Positions 8,634-18,516 are shown, counted from the first letter of the stretch. The stretch is DNA of 64,000 bases from DATKBT01 sp035546295 (GCA_035546295.1 DATKBT010000108.1:1-64000), one strand, 5' to 3'. A program made the numbers and translations. The notes: a model not told the origin generated them from the sequence alone.

Positions 8634-10112
8634 CTACAGGCTCGCTCTGAGCTGCGCCAGCTCGGCGGTGAACTGGTCCCACTCGAAGCGGTACCGGTTC
8701 GCGAGCTGCGCGTCGAGCCGCTCGACCGACCGCGCCAGCGGACCGTTGAGCACGCTGCGGTCCTGCTCGGCGAGGTAGGAGACCAGCGAGTTGACCGCGA
8801 ACAGCGCCTGCTCGGCGGACTGGACGTCGGTTTTACGGAGATAGTCGCCGTCGCCGGCGATCTCGCCGATCAGCGCCTTGGCCTCGCTCGCCGACCAGCT
8901 CGCGCTCTGGACCTGAGGGAGGATCTGCTCGAGGACGTCGACGACCGCTTGCGCGTTCGCAGCCACCTGCGCCGGCCGGTTCATCAGGGCCACGTCGCGA
9001 TCGATCTCCTGGACTCGACGGTCGAGCTCGGTGATTCGGTCGGGAGCGAAGCGGCCGACGACCTTGCGGAGCACCACCCAGCGCGCCGGGCTCCAGGGCG
9101 GCAGACCGGCGCGGTAGCGGAAGCCCCGGACCTGGCGCCACTCGCTGGTCTCGAGCGAGTGGTGACAGGCGAGGCAGCTCATGTCGGCGAACTCCGGCCA
9201 CCGGTCCGACTGGGCGCGGGCGGCGAGCAGCTCGAGGCCGGCCTTGAAGCTGGCCACCTGCCCGGTCGCCCAGGCGCGCACGCCGTGACGGTTGGTCCGG
9301 TACTTCCAGTGCTGGGGCAGGGCGCCGGTGTAGTTGTCGAGCTCGAAGATCAGCTCGGGGTGACCCGCCGCGATCAGCTCGTGATCGACCTGCAGGCCGG
9401 CTTTTCCAATGTGGCAGCCGGTGCACACCTGCGCGCGGCGTGAGATGTTGCGTGTGTCGATCATGCCGTTGCGCAGCGAATCACTGTACTCCCAGTCGGC
9501 CTCGACGTGGCCCGCCAGCCAGCCGCTCGCTGGGCCGTGGCAGACCTCACAGGAGACGCCCTCGTCGAGATCGATCCGATTCTCCTGCAGGTTGGCGGGC
9601 ACGTTGGTGGTGTGGCAGTCGAGACAGACCGCGGCCTCGTAGGCCTCGCCCTCGATCTTCATGTTCTTGGCGATCAGGGCCGACTCCTCGTTGTAGAGGA
9701 TGTTGAACGCCGTCGAGTGAGGATCGGCGTCGAGCCAGGTCGCGTACTCGTTCTGGAGCACCGTGTTCTGTTCGAGGGGGACGGGAGAGCCGTGGCAGTT
9801 GGAGGTGCCGCAGGAGGCGGCGCCCAGGTAGCGGCCAGGCTGGGCGGCCGGCGCCTGGGCCGGGGGCTCCTGCTCCGGCTCCTGCTGCGCGGCCGGTTGT
9901 TGGAGTTTCGCCATACCGGTCACCGGCACCCAGAGGAGGATCAGCCCGGCGGTCATGACCGCCGAGCGGCCGAGGGTTCTGGCGAGGCTCCGCTTCGGAC
10001 CGGCTGTCGCCGTTCGAAGGTCGGTCCCTCGCCTGGGCGGCTCGACTCCCGGAACTCCAATCAACGAGTCGAGCTCCTGGGACTCGAGGCGTCTCACGCC
10101 GCGCTTGCTCAT
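8634..10112 (-). CDS. Pentaheme cytochrome c, c554-like
   Basis: 492 residues; the ATG at 10112 has GAAGGAG six bases upstream. A single hydrophobic segment near residues 50-66 is a signal or anchor, followed by a Gln/Pro/Ala-rich linker to about 92. Heme sites: CGTSNCH (101-107, an unusual CX4CH), CLDCH (163-167), CEVCH (188-192), CTGCH (230-234) and CLACH (313-317). Many additional His residues can act as distal ligands. The order and spacing fit the cytochrome c554 family, which shuttles electrons in the periplasm. The last 170 residues are helical without hemes. It is the last gene of the redox block; a 95-base gap separates it from the LVIVD-decaheme gene. Confidence 0.9.
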   Translation of the reverse strand: MSKRGVRRLESQELDSLIGVPGVEPPRRGTDLRTATAGPKRSLARTLGRSAVMTAGLILLWVPVTGMAKLQQPAAQQEPEQEPPAQAPAAQPGRYLGAASCGTSNCHGSPVPLEQNTVLQNEYATWLDADPHSTAFNILYNEESALIAKNMKIEGEAYEAAVCLDCHTTNVPANLQENRIDLDEGVSCEVCHGPASGWLAGHVEADWEYSDSLRNGMIDTRNISRRAQVCTGCHIGKAGLQVDHELIAAGHPELIFELDNYTGALPQHWKYRTNRHGVRAWATGQVASFKAGLELLAARAQSDRWPEFADMSCLACHHSLETSEWRQVRGFRYRAGLPPWSPARWVVLRKVVGRFAPDRITELDRRVQEIDRDVALMNRPAQVAANAQAVVDVLEQILPQVQSASWSASEAKALIGEIAGDGDYLRKTDVQSAEQALFAVNSLVSYLAEQDRSVLNGPLARSVERLDAQLANRYRFEWDQFTAELAQLRASL

Positions 10113-10207
10113 CGTCCACTCCTTCTCGGATTGCTGGTGCTCCGGCATTCCTGTTCGATCTGTCGAGTCGTTCGTGAGGGTCGACGGACCCGGCCTACGC
10201 AGAGAGC

Positions 10208-13200
10208 TCACCGCGCACCCCCCGCGGCCGTCGGCGTCACCTCGATGCTCACGCGATTCCTGCGCTGAGGCACGTCGTCGACCTTGTAGACCTCGCCGTT
10301 CCTGAGGTAGAGACGCTGCATCTCCTCGAGGTTGAACGGCCGCGATCCGATGCGGTTGAAGATGCTCACCTGATTGCCGCTCTCGTCGACCGCGCGATCG
10401 CGGTCGAGTCCCTTGGACACCGCCACCGCAGGACCGTAGGTGTGGGTGTGGGCGATCAGCTCGGGGTGGAGCCTGGGGCTGAAGCCCAGGTACTCGGGAA
10501 CCGTCTCCGGCGAGGTGAGCTGCGCCACCGCGAACCCGTGCTCGCCGTCTGCGATGTAGGCGAACAGGCTCGCGTTGGTCGACGCCACCTTGACGTCTCG
10601 GGTGTCGCGCAGGAAGCCGTCGGCGTTCCATGTCTCGACCAGCGCGGGCCGCTCCGGGTTGGTGACGTCGACGATCGCCATTCCGTCGGGTCCGGCCGCC
10701 AGGTAGGCGTAGGTGCGCGCGACGTAGACGTTGTGGATCTCGTTGAAGCCTCCGAGGCGCCCGGCGACCCTCGGTCGGTCGGGGAAGGTCACGTCCACGG
10801 TCACCATGCCGGTCGGGTTGGTGACGAAAGCGTAGCGGAACATCACGGTGACGGCGTTGCCCTCACCGACCTCGGGGACGTGCGCGACGATCCTGGGCTG
10901 CAGCGGCACCGAGCAGTCGACGACCTTGAGCCCGTAGCTTCCCACCAGGTAGACGTAGTTGCCGGCGACGGTCAGGTTCTCCGAGCCGGCGAGCTCGCCG
11001 TTGGGGTTGAAGGTGAGCGCGCGCGTCAGGAAGTTGTTCTTCGGGTTCGCGTCGGTCAGCGTGTCGACGTTGGTGAGGATCAGGCCCTCCTCTCGGTCGC
11101 TGATGAACGCGTAATGGTAGATCGGGTGCATGACCTGCTCCCGATTCTCCGGCCGGTACTCGCGCCAGGGCGCCACCGGCATCGTGGTCGGCAGCGCCAC
11201 CGCAGTGGCGTACTTGGTCTTGAACGCCTTCTTTTCGCCGATCGGCGAGACCGGGCCGGTGACGATGCGCTCGGAGAAGTCGAGGTTGCCGATGTTGGCG
11301 ATGTCGAAGACCTCGAAGCCGCCCTCGCCTTTGGCGGTGAACACCCACTCGCCGCGCGCCTGGATCGAGCGCGGGCCGCCCTTGCCGCCGCCGCCGTGGT
11401 GGAAGTCCTTCTCTTCGAGCTCCTGGTCGAGCTCCTCGTGCTCCTCGAAGAACGCGGGGTAGGCGATCCTGTGGAGGTAGCTGCCGATCACGGCCTGCGG
11501 CTCCTCGAACTCGGTGACGCGGATCGCCTCGAAGCCCTTCTTCCCCTCCGCGACCCAGGCGAACTGCCCGATGAAGTTGGGGAAGTTCGTGCCCAGGGTC
11601 AGCAGGTTCGCCATCCAGGCGTTGTTGTCGTCGTTGACCGACAGGTGGCAATCGGTGCAGGTCTTGGTCTCGACGGTGCGCACGGTGTGCGGCGCGTGCG
11701 GGTTGAAGGCCTGCGAGCTGAAACCGGGCGCCGAGATCGGCGCCTGCTGGTGGTAGAAGGTCTTGCGGTTGATGTTGGTCGAGGTGAGGATCAGGGCGCT
11801 CGAGGAGCGCACCGGCATGATCTTGTTGGCCTTGGTGTCGCCCGCGATGCCCAGCATGTAGGCGTCGGTGCGGATGACCTGCGGGTTGTAGCTCGCGTAG
11901 TTCTTGGTGACCTGCCCCTCGTAGTGGTTCATGGGCGTCTTGGCGTTGGCCACCTGCGGGAGGTGGCAGCCGGAGCACGAGGTGATCCAGGACGAGTGGC
12001 AGGTGCTGCAGGACATCGTGTCGTTGTCGTGCGCGGCCGCCCACGGCGCAACGTCGGAATCCCCCCAGGATCCGTCGGACATCATCGTCTTGGCGTAGTC
12101 CGACTTCTCGTTGTAGTTGGGGTGGCCCGGAACGACGGTGTCGCGCACCTGCTTGACCTCCCACTCCAGGTCGGGGTCCAGCATCGAGCGTTGAACCAGC
12201 ATCTCGCCGGGACCGCCCTCGCGCGGTACCCAGGCGAAGCGTCGGCGGCCGAACGACGTCGTGCCCAGCGCCAGGTTGGTGCCTCCCGCCGGCGCCGCGG
12301 GCCCGGTGGTCCGCAGGTCGGTGTACTCGTCGACCGTGCCGTGGCAGTCGCGGCACTCGATCTCGATCGCCGACCCGTACTCGCCCTTGATCAGCCCATC
12401 GCCGTGGTTGTCGCGGGAGAAGTGGCAGTCGGAACAGTGCATGCCGCCCTCGGCGTGGATGTCGCGCAGATGGACGGCCTTCTCGAACTTGTCGTCGTCC
12501 TCGGGGGAGACCTGGTTGCCCTCGGCGTCGAGCAGGTGCCCCTCGCGGTCCCGCTTGAAGACCGCGCGGAAGATCCAGCCGTGGCCGTGGTAGTCGGCGA
12601 ACTGGGTGTTCTCGGCCTGATCGTTGAGCTCGCTGACCTTCTCGAGGAAGTCGATGTCGGTCCACTTGCCGCGCACCGCGGCGCCCTCGGGGTTGTGATC
12701 CAGGCTCGCGAAGATCTCGGCCTGGGTCGGGAACTCCTGCTCCTCCGGCCACATCAGCTCGCCGTCGGTCTCGTAGTCCCACATGGTGTAGCCGAGGTAG
12801 GTGTTGACGAAGGCGTTGGGCTGGTGCATGTGGCAGCTCATGCACTGGCTGGTGGGCACCGCGCGCGTGAGCTGGTGCTTGATCGGGTGTCCCTTCTCGC
12901 GGTTGCTGCAGGCGCCCGAGGCGTCGCGCTCGCCGCAGATCGCCTGGTCGGCGGTGTCGGTCTGACCGACGTGGCCGTACTTCGCCCACGGCCCGGAGTG
13001 CACCGGATCCCGGTCGTTGGCGTAGACCACGTGGCAGGCGGTGCAGCCGCTCGACCGGTAGTCGCCGGGGTGGTCGTTGGTGCCGAAGAACGACAGGTGA
13101 GGATCGTTGAGGCGGGTCTTTTGCAGGTTGATGAGCGCCGGCGAGATGCGCAGGCCGGTGCCGCGCCCGCGGTCGGACAGCCGGATGTCGGGGAGCCCCG

Positions 13201-14074
13201 GGAGATCTTCGGGGTTCGGATTGCCGATCTCGGGGAAGAACGATGGGATGATGCGCGCGCCCGGCTCGAAGGCGCGGAAGTACTCGCCGGGCTGGATCGT
13301 CTCCCAGCGCGGCAGGGGCACGACGGCTTGAATCGCGCCGCTCTGCTTCTCGAACTCGGTGAGCGGGCGCTCCTGCACGATCGACTGCGCCTCGCCGTCG
13401 GGGCCGTAGGCCTCGCCCATGAACGCCGACTTGAGGCCCACGAGGCCGTTGGCGTAGCCGGCCGCGACCCAGAAGATCGAGCTCGTCGCCATCGGACTGC
13501 GGCGGACCGCGCCGACCTGCTCGGAGTGGCAACCGCCGCAGACCTGAGGCGCGACCCTCAGGTCGCCCGGGTTCACGAACTTGATGAACTCGTAGCTCTC
13601 GCGCAGCGTGTCGGTATAGGCGCGCTTGGGGTTGGCCGAGGTGTACTCGCCGCTCTCGTCCTCCCAGAACTCGGGGAACTCGGGCTGCACGTGAGCGCGG
13701 GCCATCGCGTCCTGGTAGCCCGACGAGCCGGGGGTGGCGCCCTCGGGCTTGAACGAGCCGGCGTCGCCGCCGTGGCAGTCGGTGCAGCCCAACTTGACCG
13801 CCGCCGAGTCGTGCATCGGCTCGATCCCCACGTGACAGCTCAGACAGCCGTCGCTCTTGGCCGCCTCCTCCGCACGGGTCTGGAAGAAGAGCGGATCGGT
13901 GGCCGGCGGCTCCTGCCCCTCCTGCGTCTCCTGGGCGGCGGTCCGATGGGCTTCGGCCTGGATCATGGGGATGGCCAGCGTGGCGACGACCACCAGACAG
14001 ACCGCCGCCAGAGCGCTGCGCTCCAGAACGCTGCGTCCGGCTCCCTGATCGCGATTCGACTCCACTCCGCTCAT
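10208..14074 (-). CDS. Decaheme cytochrome c fused to an LVIVD-repeat domain
   Basis: 1288 residues. The ATG at 14074 has GGGAGG upstream and is preferred to an in-frame ATG at 14098. A signal/anchor helix spans about 18-40. Ten CXXCH sites: CLSCH 77, CTDCH 97, CGGCH 179, CTACH 344, CMSCH 411, CSDCH 547, CRDCH 574, CSTCH 689, CSGCH 700, CTDCH 806. From about residue 900 to 1240 there are LVIVD-type beta-propeller repeats (YLVGSYGLKVVDCS, YAFVTNPTGMVTVDVT, YAYLAAGPDGMAIVDVT, FAYIADGEHGFAVAQL). LVIVD repeats are extracellular beta-propeller units of unknown ligand. Encoded between the beta-barrel and the pentaheme, this is the likely terminal or surface cytochrome of the chain (inference). Confidence 0.92.
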   Translation of the reverse strand: MSGVESNRDQGAGRSVLERSALAAVCLVVVATLAIPMIQAEAHRTAAQETQEGQEPPATDPLFFQTRAEEAAKSDGCLSCHVGIEPMHDSAAVKLGCTDCHGGDAGSFKPEGATPGSSGYQDAMARAHVQPEFPEFWEDESGEYTSANPKRAYTDTLRESYEFIKFVNPGDLRVAPQVCGGCHSEQVGAVRRSPMATSSIFWVAAGYANGLVGLKSAFMGEAYGPDGEAQSIVQERPLTEFEKQSGAIQAVVPLPRWETIQPGEYFRAFEPGARIIPSFFPEIGNPNPEDLPGLPDIRLSDRGRGTGLRISPALINLQKTRLNDPHLSFFGTNDHPGDYRSSGCTACHVVYANDRDPVHSGPWAKYGHVGQTDTADQAICGERDASGACSNREKGHPIKHQLTRAVPTSQCMSCHMHQPNAFVNTYLGYTMWDYETDGELMWPEEQEFPTQAEIFASLDHNPEGAAVRGKWTDIDFLEKVSELNDQAENTQFADYHGHGWIFRAVFKRDREGHLLDAEGNQVSPEDDDKFEKAVHLRDIHAEGGMHCSDCHFSRDNHGDGLIKGEYGSAIEIECRDCHGTVDEYTDLRTTGPAAPAGGTNLALGTTSFGRRRFAWVPREGGPGEMLVQRSMLDPDLEWEVKQVRDTVVPGHPNYNEKSDYAKTMMSDGSWGDSDVAPWAAAHDNDTMSCSTCHSSWITSCSGCHLPQVANAKTPMNHYEGQVTKNYASYNPQVIRTDAYMLGIAGDTKANKIMPVRSSSALILTSTNINRKTFYHQQAPISAPGFSSQAFNPHAPHTVRTVETKTCTDCHLSVNDDNNAWMANLLTLGTNFPNFIGQFAWVAEGKKGFEAIRVTEFEEPQAVIGSYLHRIAYPAFFEEHEELDQELEEKDFHHGGGGKGGPRSIQARGEWVFTAKGEGGFEVFDIANIGNLDFSERIVTGPVSPIGEKKAFKTKYATAVALPTTMPVAPWREYRPENREQVMHPIYHYAFISDREEGLILTNVDTLTDANPKNNFLTRALTFNPNGELAGSENLTVAGNYVYLVGSYGLKVVDCSVPLQPRIVAHVPEVGEGNAVTVMFRYAFVTNPTGMVTVDVTFPDRPRVAGRLGGFNEIHNVYVARTYAYLAAGPDGMAIVDVTNPERPALVETWNADGFLRDTRDVKVASTNASLFAYIADGEHGFAVAQLTSPETVPEYLGFSPRLHPELIAHTHTYGPAVAVSKGLDRDRAVDESGNQVSIFNRIGSRPFNLEEMQRLYLRNGEVYKVDDVPQRRNRVSIEVTPTAAGGAR

Positions 14075-14223
14075 CGCTGCCTCCCATCGTTCCGGCACGC
14101 CTTCCGTCCGGACGCTGCACCCTTGTCTGTTGCACCTGTCGCTTCCGCTCGTCCGCCGACGACTCGCTTCATTCTCGCTCTCACCAACGTCTCTTCGCTC
14201 CTCTCGAGGATCTCGCTCATGAG

Positions 14224-16344
14224 CTACCAGGTCAGCACCAGGTTGGTGAAGGCGCCGTAGAGCGCCTTGCCGTCCTCGAAGATGTCACGGAAACCGCGGC
14301 CCGGGAGGAGGGTCGAGACCCCTCCGATCAGGATCATCTGGTTGTTGAGGAACGGCCGGTAGATCAAGCCGGCCGAGAGGTCCCACCCGATCTCCTCGTC
14401 GATCGTCTCCTGGAAGGTCAGCGCCTGGAGCGTCTCGGTGGTGTCGAAGCGCAGGTAGGAGCCGTTGAGGATGGTCACCACCTTCGGCATGACCTCGATG
14501 TCGAGCCCCAGCCCGGCCTGGATGAAGCCGGGGTTGACGAAGTTGGGTTGACCCTTGTCGCGGCTGGTCTTGAGCGCCGGCAGGAAGCTGCCGGGGCTGG
14601 TCAGCGAGGTGAGGGTTCCCGCCAGGGGAATGCCGAGACGGTTCCAGTAGCTGAAGGCGCCGCCGCCGAAGTTCGGCTGGTCGAAGATCGCGTCGAACCC
14701 CTCGGCGTCGCGATCCTGCACCGAGTCGTCGCCCGAGGCGTACTGGAAGAAGATCTTGGGGCGGAACCAGTTGCGGTCGTACGAGAGCTCGAGCGCCGCG
14801 AACAGCGCGCTGATGTCGACCTCCTCCTCGCCCGTCGCCGGATCTCGGCCCGCGATCGGGTTCAGGCTGTCGTCGCCGAACACGTAGTAGAGGGCGTGGT
14901 CGAGATTGAGGCGCCGGACGTGACCGAAGCCGGTCCAGCCGACGTAGGTCGCCTCGATCTCGTGCGGCGTGAAGTCACCAGTCGGATCGGGACGAGCCAG
15001 ACGGCCGTTGCGGTCGTAGAGAAACGTCGGCTCGTCGCGCAGGTGGTGGACGCTCCACTGCCAGTTGTAGCCCTGGAGTCCGAAGATGTCCTGCCGGTAG
15101 AAGTTGGCGATGGCGACCTGCTGGTCGCGCATCTCGAAGGAGTTCAGGCCGCTGTTGATGTCCTTATCCAGTCGATCGAAGAACGCCAGGTTGAACTGGT
15201 TGCGGTTGGAGGCGGTCGACCCGAACAGCCGGAAGCCGAGGTTCTGGTCGAAGAAGACGAAGCCGCGGAAGTCCGAGATGAACTCCTGGACGCCGACGCG
15301 CAACGACAGGAAGTCGTAGTTGACCGACAGGTTGGCGATCTTGTATTCGAAGAACAGCTCCTGGACCGAGCCGCGGCCGTCGGTGCGGGTGATGCCGCGC
15401 GAGACGTCCGGCCTGACCACACCGGTCTCCTCGGTCTCGAGGTAGTTGGTGTTGCCGACGAAGGTCGCTCTCACGCGCCATTCGACCGGCGAGAACGCGG
15501 TGGTTCCTCGGAACAGGTCGGCCGAGAACAGGAAGTTCTGCTGGCCGACGAGCACCGAGGGCTGGCCGAAGAACTGGTTCGACGAGGGGCGCTCAGAGCC
15601 GATCGCGCTCGGGAGCGGCAGGCCAGAGGCCTCCATGAACGTATCGGAGCTGCCGGTGACGTTGAGGAACAGGTCGTCGCCCTTGATCGGGCGGTCGCCC
15701 TTGAACCTGTTCTGGTTGTAGGGATCGAACCTGCCGCCCTCGCGGGTGAGCTCGTAAGGGGGCGCCGCGATCCGCCAGCGGTTGGTGAATACCTTGAAGT
15801 CCTGCTCCGATGTATCAGGGGGACGGTCGTACTCGAGAGGTCCCATCTGCTGCGGGCGCAGCGGTAAGCGCCCCTCGCGCACGGAGAGGCCGACGCGGGC
15901 TCGTCCCTGACGCTGATCTGACTCGGTGACCTGGATCTCGACCGTGTAGACGCCGGGCTCGATGCGCTCCGGCCAGCGGACCTCGAAGCGCCCGTGGCGA
16001 TCGACGACCGTGGTCTCGGTACGATCGCCGATGGTGACCTCGACCATCGACCCCTTCTTGGCCGGGCTGGCGCCCTCGATGGTGACCCGATCAGGGGGGG
16101 CGACCAGGGTCCGCGGTCCGAACAGCAGGACCCTCAGGTTGCCGCGGTCGTACTGTTCGGTGGGCAGCTCGGTGTCGGCCTCGTCCTGCTGGCGGGCGAG
16201 CGCCGGCAGGGGCGACAGCAGCGCCGCGAGCAGCGCCAGGGCCAGGCCGGTGCGCAGCCACCGGCGGGTTTGCGGGCGATCGCCTCCGACGGAGCCTCTC
16301 TCCACTCCTGGCGTCCCCATCCTTGGCGTCGCTGTGGCCCTCAT
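14224..16344 (-). CDS. Outer-membrane beta-barrel protein of the cytochrome cluster
   Basis: 706 residues; the ATG follows AGGGGAATCGA. A signal peptide (RRWLRTGLALALLAALLSPLPALA) ends near residue 50. Residues about 70-160 form an Ig-like beta domain (VTIEGASPAKKGSMVEVTI, GRFEVRWPERIEPGVYTVEI). The rest is alternating amphipathic strands with many aromatic residues, ending in ...FTNLVLTW, a C-terminal aromatic residue as expected for BAM-inserted barrels. It has no CXXCH motif. Its position between two decaheme genes suggests the porin partner of a porin-cytochrome conduit, functionally like MtrB, though no MtrB-type sequence motif is evident (inference). Confidence 0.8.
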   Translation of the reverse strand: MRATATPRMGTPGVERGSVGGDRPQTRRWLRTGLALALLAALLSPLPALARQQDEADTELPTEQYDRGNLRVLLFGPRTLVAPPDRVTIEGASPAKKGSMVEVTIGDRTETTVVDRHGRFEVRWPERIEPGVYTVEIQVTESDQRQGRARVGLSVREGRLPLRPQQMGPLEYDRPPDTSEQDFKVFTNRWRIAAPPYELTREGGRFDPYNQNRFKGDRPIKGDDLFLNVTGSSDTFMEASGLPLPSAIGSERPSSNQFFGQPSVLVGQQNFLFSADLFRGTTAFSPVEWRVRATFVGNTNYLETEETGVVRPDVSRGITRTDGRGSVQELFFEYKIANLSVNYDFLSLRVGVQEFISDFRGFVFFDQNLGFRLFGSTASNRNQFNLAFFDRLDKDINSGLNSFEMRDQQVAIANFYRQDIFGLQGYNWQWSVHHLRDEPTFLYDRNGRLARPDPTGDFTPHEIEATYVGWTGFGHVRRLNLDHALYYVFGDDSLNPIAGRDPATGEEEVDISALFAALELSYDRNWFRPKIFFQYASGDDSVQDRDAEGFDAIFDQPNFGGGAFSYWNRLGIPLAGTLTSLTSPGSFLPALKTSRDKGQPNFVNPGFIQAGLGLDIEVMPKVVTILNGSYLRFDTTETLQALTFQETIDEEIGWDLSAGLIYRPFLNNQMILIGGVSTLLPGRGFRDIFEDGKALYGAFTNLVLTW

Positions 16345-16491
16345 TCGATTCCCCTCTTCCCCTGATTGATGATCAAGCTCGACCGCCGCGCCGGTTCCTC
16401 GAGCGCTCGCGACTCGATCCGAGTCGACCCGGAGCCCCGCGTAGGGCCTTCCCAGCGCGCTCCCGCACGAGCGCTTTCGGTGCTCTTCGGA

Positions 16492-18516
16492 CTACGGATC
16501 GGCCCCCGTCCCGGTCGCGGCCGTCGGCGGAGCGGGCGCAGAAGGAGTCGCCGCCCACTCGCCGCTCTTGCTGCGCGCGTGGTAGAGGTGGCAGCTGACG
16601 CATTCGGTGGTCGCGGACTCGACCTCGCCGGCCAGGATCCCGGGGTCGGCTCGACCGCTCTCGGTGACGCCGCCGTGGCAGGGCAGACAGGTCTCGATGC
16701 CCTGGAGCAGGACGTCGGCCGTCTCGGTGCTGGTCTCGGCCGCCGAGTGGCAGGCGTCGCATGCCATGTTGGCGTGTCGCCCGTGGGTGAATTCGCCGTG
16801 GGGCAGCCAATCGGTCGGGATCTCGGGAACGACGATCTCGGCCCGCAGCGCGTCGTCGGCGTCGACCACCTCGTGACACTTCGAGCAGGTCGAGCGGAAG
16901 AGTCGCTCGGTGAGATCGAGCGCCTGGCCTTCGACCCGCTCCGCCGCCGATCGGGCACGCTCGCCGCGCCGGATGATGCTGAGCCGACGCAGGGTGTCGC
17001 GGGTGCGGATCGAGCTGGTGCCGATTCCGCTGCGGTCGGCGAGGTTGCGCAGGATGAACTCATAGGCCCGATCGGTGCTGCCGTGGGGCACCAGCGGCTG
17101 GTTGGCGACCCAGGCCAGCTGGTGGCAGGAGGAGCAGTGTTCCTCGTAGGAAATCGGTGTCATGAGTTTGTCATCGGCCCCCAGCGCGTGGCAACTCTCG
17201 CAGGTCAATTGCTTGGCGTCCTGAGGCCTCTCCGGCGCGAGCCTCGCCATCTTCTCCGGATTCAGGTGGAGCTCGTGGTTGAGCTTGATCGGAGTTGCGT
17301 CGATCTTGCGCTCGACGGCTTCCCGTAGCGGCACCCGGACGGTCTCCGCTCCCCGGCTCCAGGTCACCGAGAAGTCCGGATGGGTGGCCGCGAAGTCGGT
17401 CACTCCGTCGGCATAGACCAGAGGCTGGCCGTCGTCGACCTCGACCTGCTCGTGGCACTCCACGCACTGGGGGTCGTCGACGTCGGCGAGGTTCGGGATG
17501 AACCGATGCTCGATGTGGCAGGCCAGACACTCGGGCGTGGTGGCCTGTCGCGGATGGTGCTCGGGCCCCTGGTGACAACGCTCGCACCTCTGGCTCTCGA
17601 CCCCCTTGAAGGGACTGTGGCACTCGTTGCACGACTGGGCGCCCGAGATCAGCCGGTGCGCGCTCGACAGCGGTCCCGGCCGGAAGGCGTCCCGACGGTC
17701 CGCCCACAACAGGTAGGAGACACCGAAGAAGACGGCGACGCCCGCGACCAGCGACAGACTGGCCTTGGAGAGGCCGCGCCGCTTGAGGCCGTAGACGCCG
17801 GCGTAATCGAGATCGGCGATCGCGGCTGCTCGCTCCCGGCGAGCGCGGGGGGCGGCTGCCGGGGCCGCGGCGGCGGCCGGCGGCTGGGCCGTGGCAGGGC
17901 CGGCGGCCGCCGGTGCCGGTGACGGTGCAGCCGGCGGTTGAGCGGGCGCCTTCGGAGCGTCGGACGGCGGCGCCGGTGCTTCGGAGGGGGGCGCGAAGTC
18001 GGGCGGCTGCTTGCCCTGCTTGACCCAGTCCGGGACCTGGAGGTCGAGCCGAGTCGGCGCCTCGGTGGGGAACGCCGGGGGCGCGGCCGTCTCGTGGCTG
18101 GTCGAGCTCTCGAGCTCCTCTTGCGGCACCACGGTGGTGCCGGTCATGCTGGCCGCCTGGTGGTGCTCCCGGTCCTCGTGGAAGACGACGGTCAGCGGCA
18201 TCTCAGGTCTGTCGCGCAGCAGCTTGAGTGTGTAGGTGCCGATCTCGACGCTCTCGCCGCCCTGAACCACGATCTTCTTGACCGGCTCGCCGTCGACCCA
18301 GGTGCCGATGATCGAGCCGCGGTCCGCCAGGATGTAGCGCTGTCCGTCCCACTCGATCGTGGTGTGCAGCAGCGCCACGCTGGGATCGTCGAAGCGGATG
18401 TCGGCGTCGGTGCCGCGCCCGATGCGCAGCACCGTGTAGTTGAGGACCTTCAGCCGGCTGGTGAGCTGAGTGGCCTCCAGTTCGCCGCCCTTGACCCGTT
18501 GGATGATGAAGTGCAC
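16492..18516 (-). CDS. FHA domain-TM-decaheme cytochrome c fusion
   Basis: 674 residues from a GTG start with AGGA five to six bases upstream. Residues about 25-100 are an FHA fold (TVLRIGRGTDADIRFDDPSV, later YILADRGSIIGTWVDGE). The phosphothreonine pocket is only partly kept: the usual SRxH is SVALLH, and the Asn of NGT is Ile. A Pro/Ala linker (150-230) leads to one membrane helix (about 252-272). Ten CXXCH sites follow at 296, 311, 330, 351, 439, 461, 544, 586, 610 and 639. The topology implied is a cytoplasmic FHA domain and a periplasmic decaheme domain. It is downstream of the heme-b membrane gene and upstream of the barrel. Confidence 0.93.
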   Translation of the reverse strand: MHFIIQRVKGGELEATQLTSRLKVLNYTVLRIGRGTDADIRFDDPSVALLHTTIEWDGQRYILADRGSIIGTWVDGEPVKKIVVQGGESVEIGTYTLKLLRDRPEMPLTVVFHEDREHHQAASMTGTTVVPQEELESSTSHETAAPPAFPTEAPTRLDLQVPDWVKQGKQPPDFAPPSEAPAPPSDAPKAPAQPPAAPSPAPAAAGPATAQPPAAAAAPAAAPRARRERAAAIADLDYAGVYGLKRRGLSKASLSLVAGVAVFFGVSYLLWADRRDAFRPGPLSSAHRLISGAQSCNECHSPFKGVESQRCERCHQGPEHHPRQATTPECLACHIEHRFIPNLADVDDPQCVECHEQVEVDDGQPLVYADGVTDFAATHPDFSVTWSRGAETVRVPLREAVERKIDATPIKLNHELHLNPEKMARLAPERPQDAKQLTCESCHALGADDKLMTPISYEEHCSSCHQLAWVANQPLVPHGSTDRAYEFILRNLADRSGIGTSSIRTRDTLRRLSIIRRGERARSAAERVEGQALDLTERLFRSTCSKCHEVVDADDALRAEIVVPEIPTDWLPHGEFTHGRHANMACDACHSAAETSTETADVLLQGIETCLPCHGGVTESGRADPGILAGEVESATTECVSCHLYHARSKSGEWAATPSAPAPPTAATGTGADP

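Noticed and set aside
10442..14260. Open frame of over 1200 codons antisense to the decaheme-LVIVD gene
   Set aside because: It mirrors the cytochrome gene exactly; its composition (Val, Arg, Gly, Asp, Ala, almost no Lys, no motifs) is that of a high-GC shadow frame, while the other strand has ten CXXCH sites.
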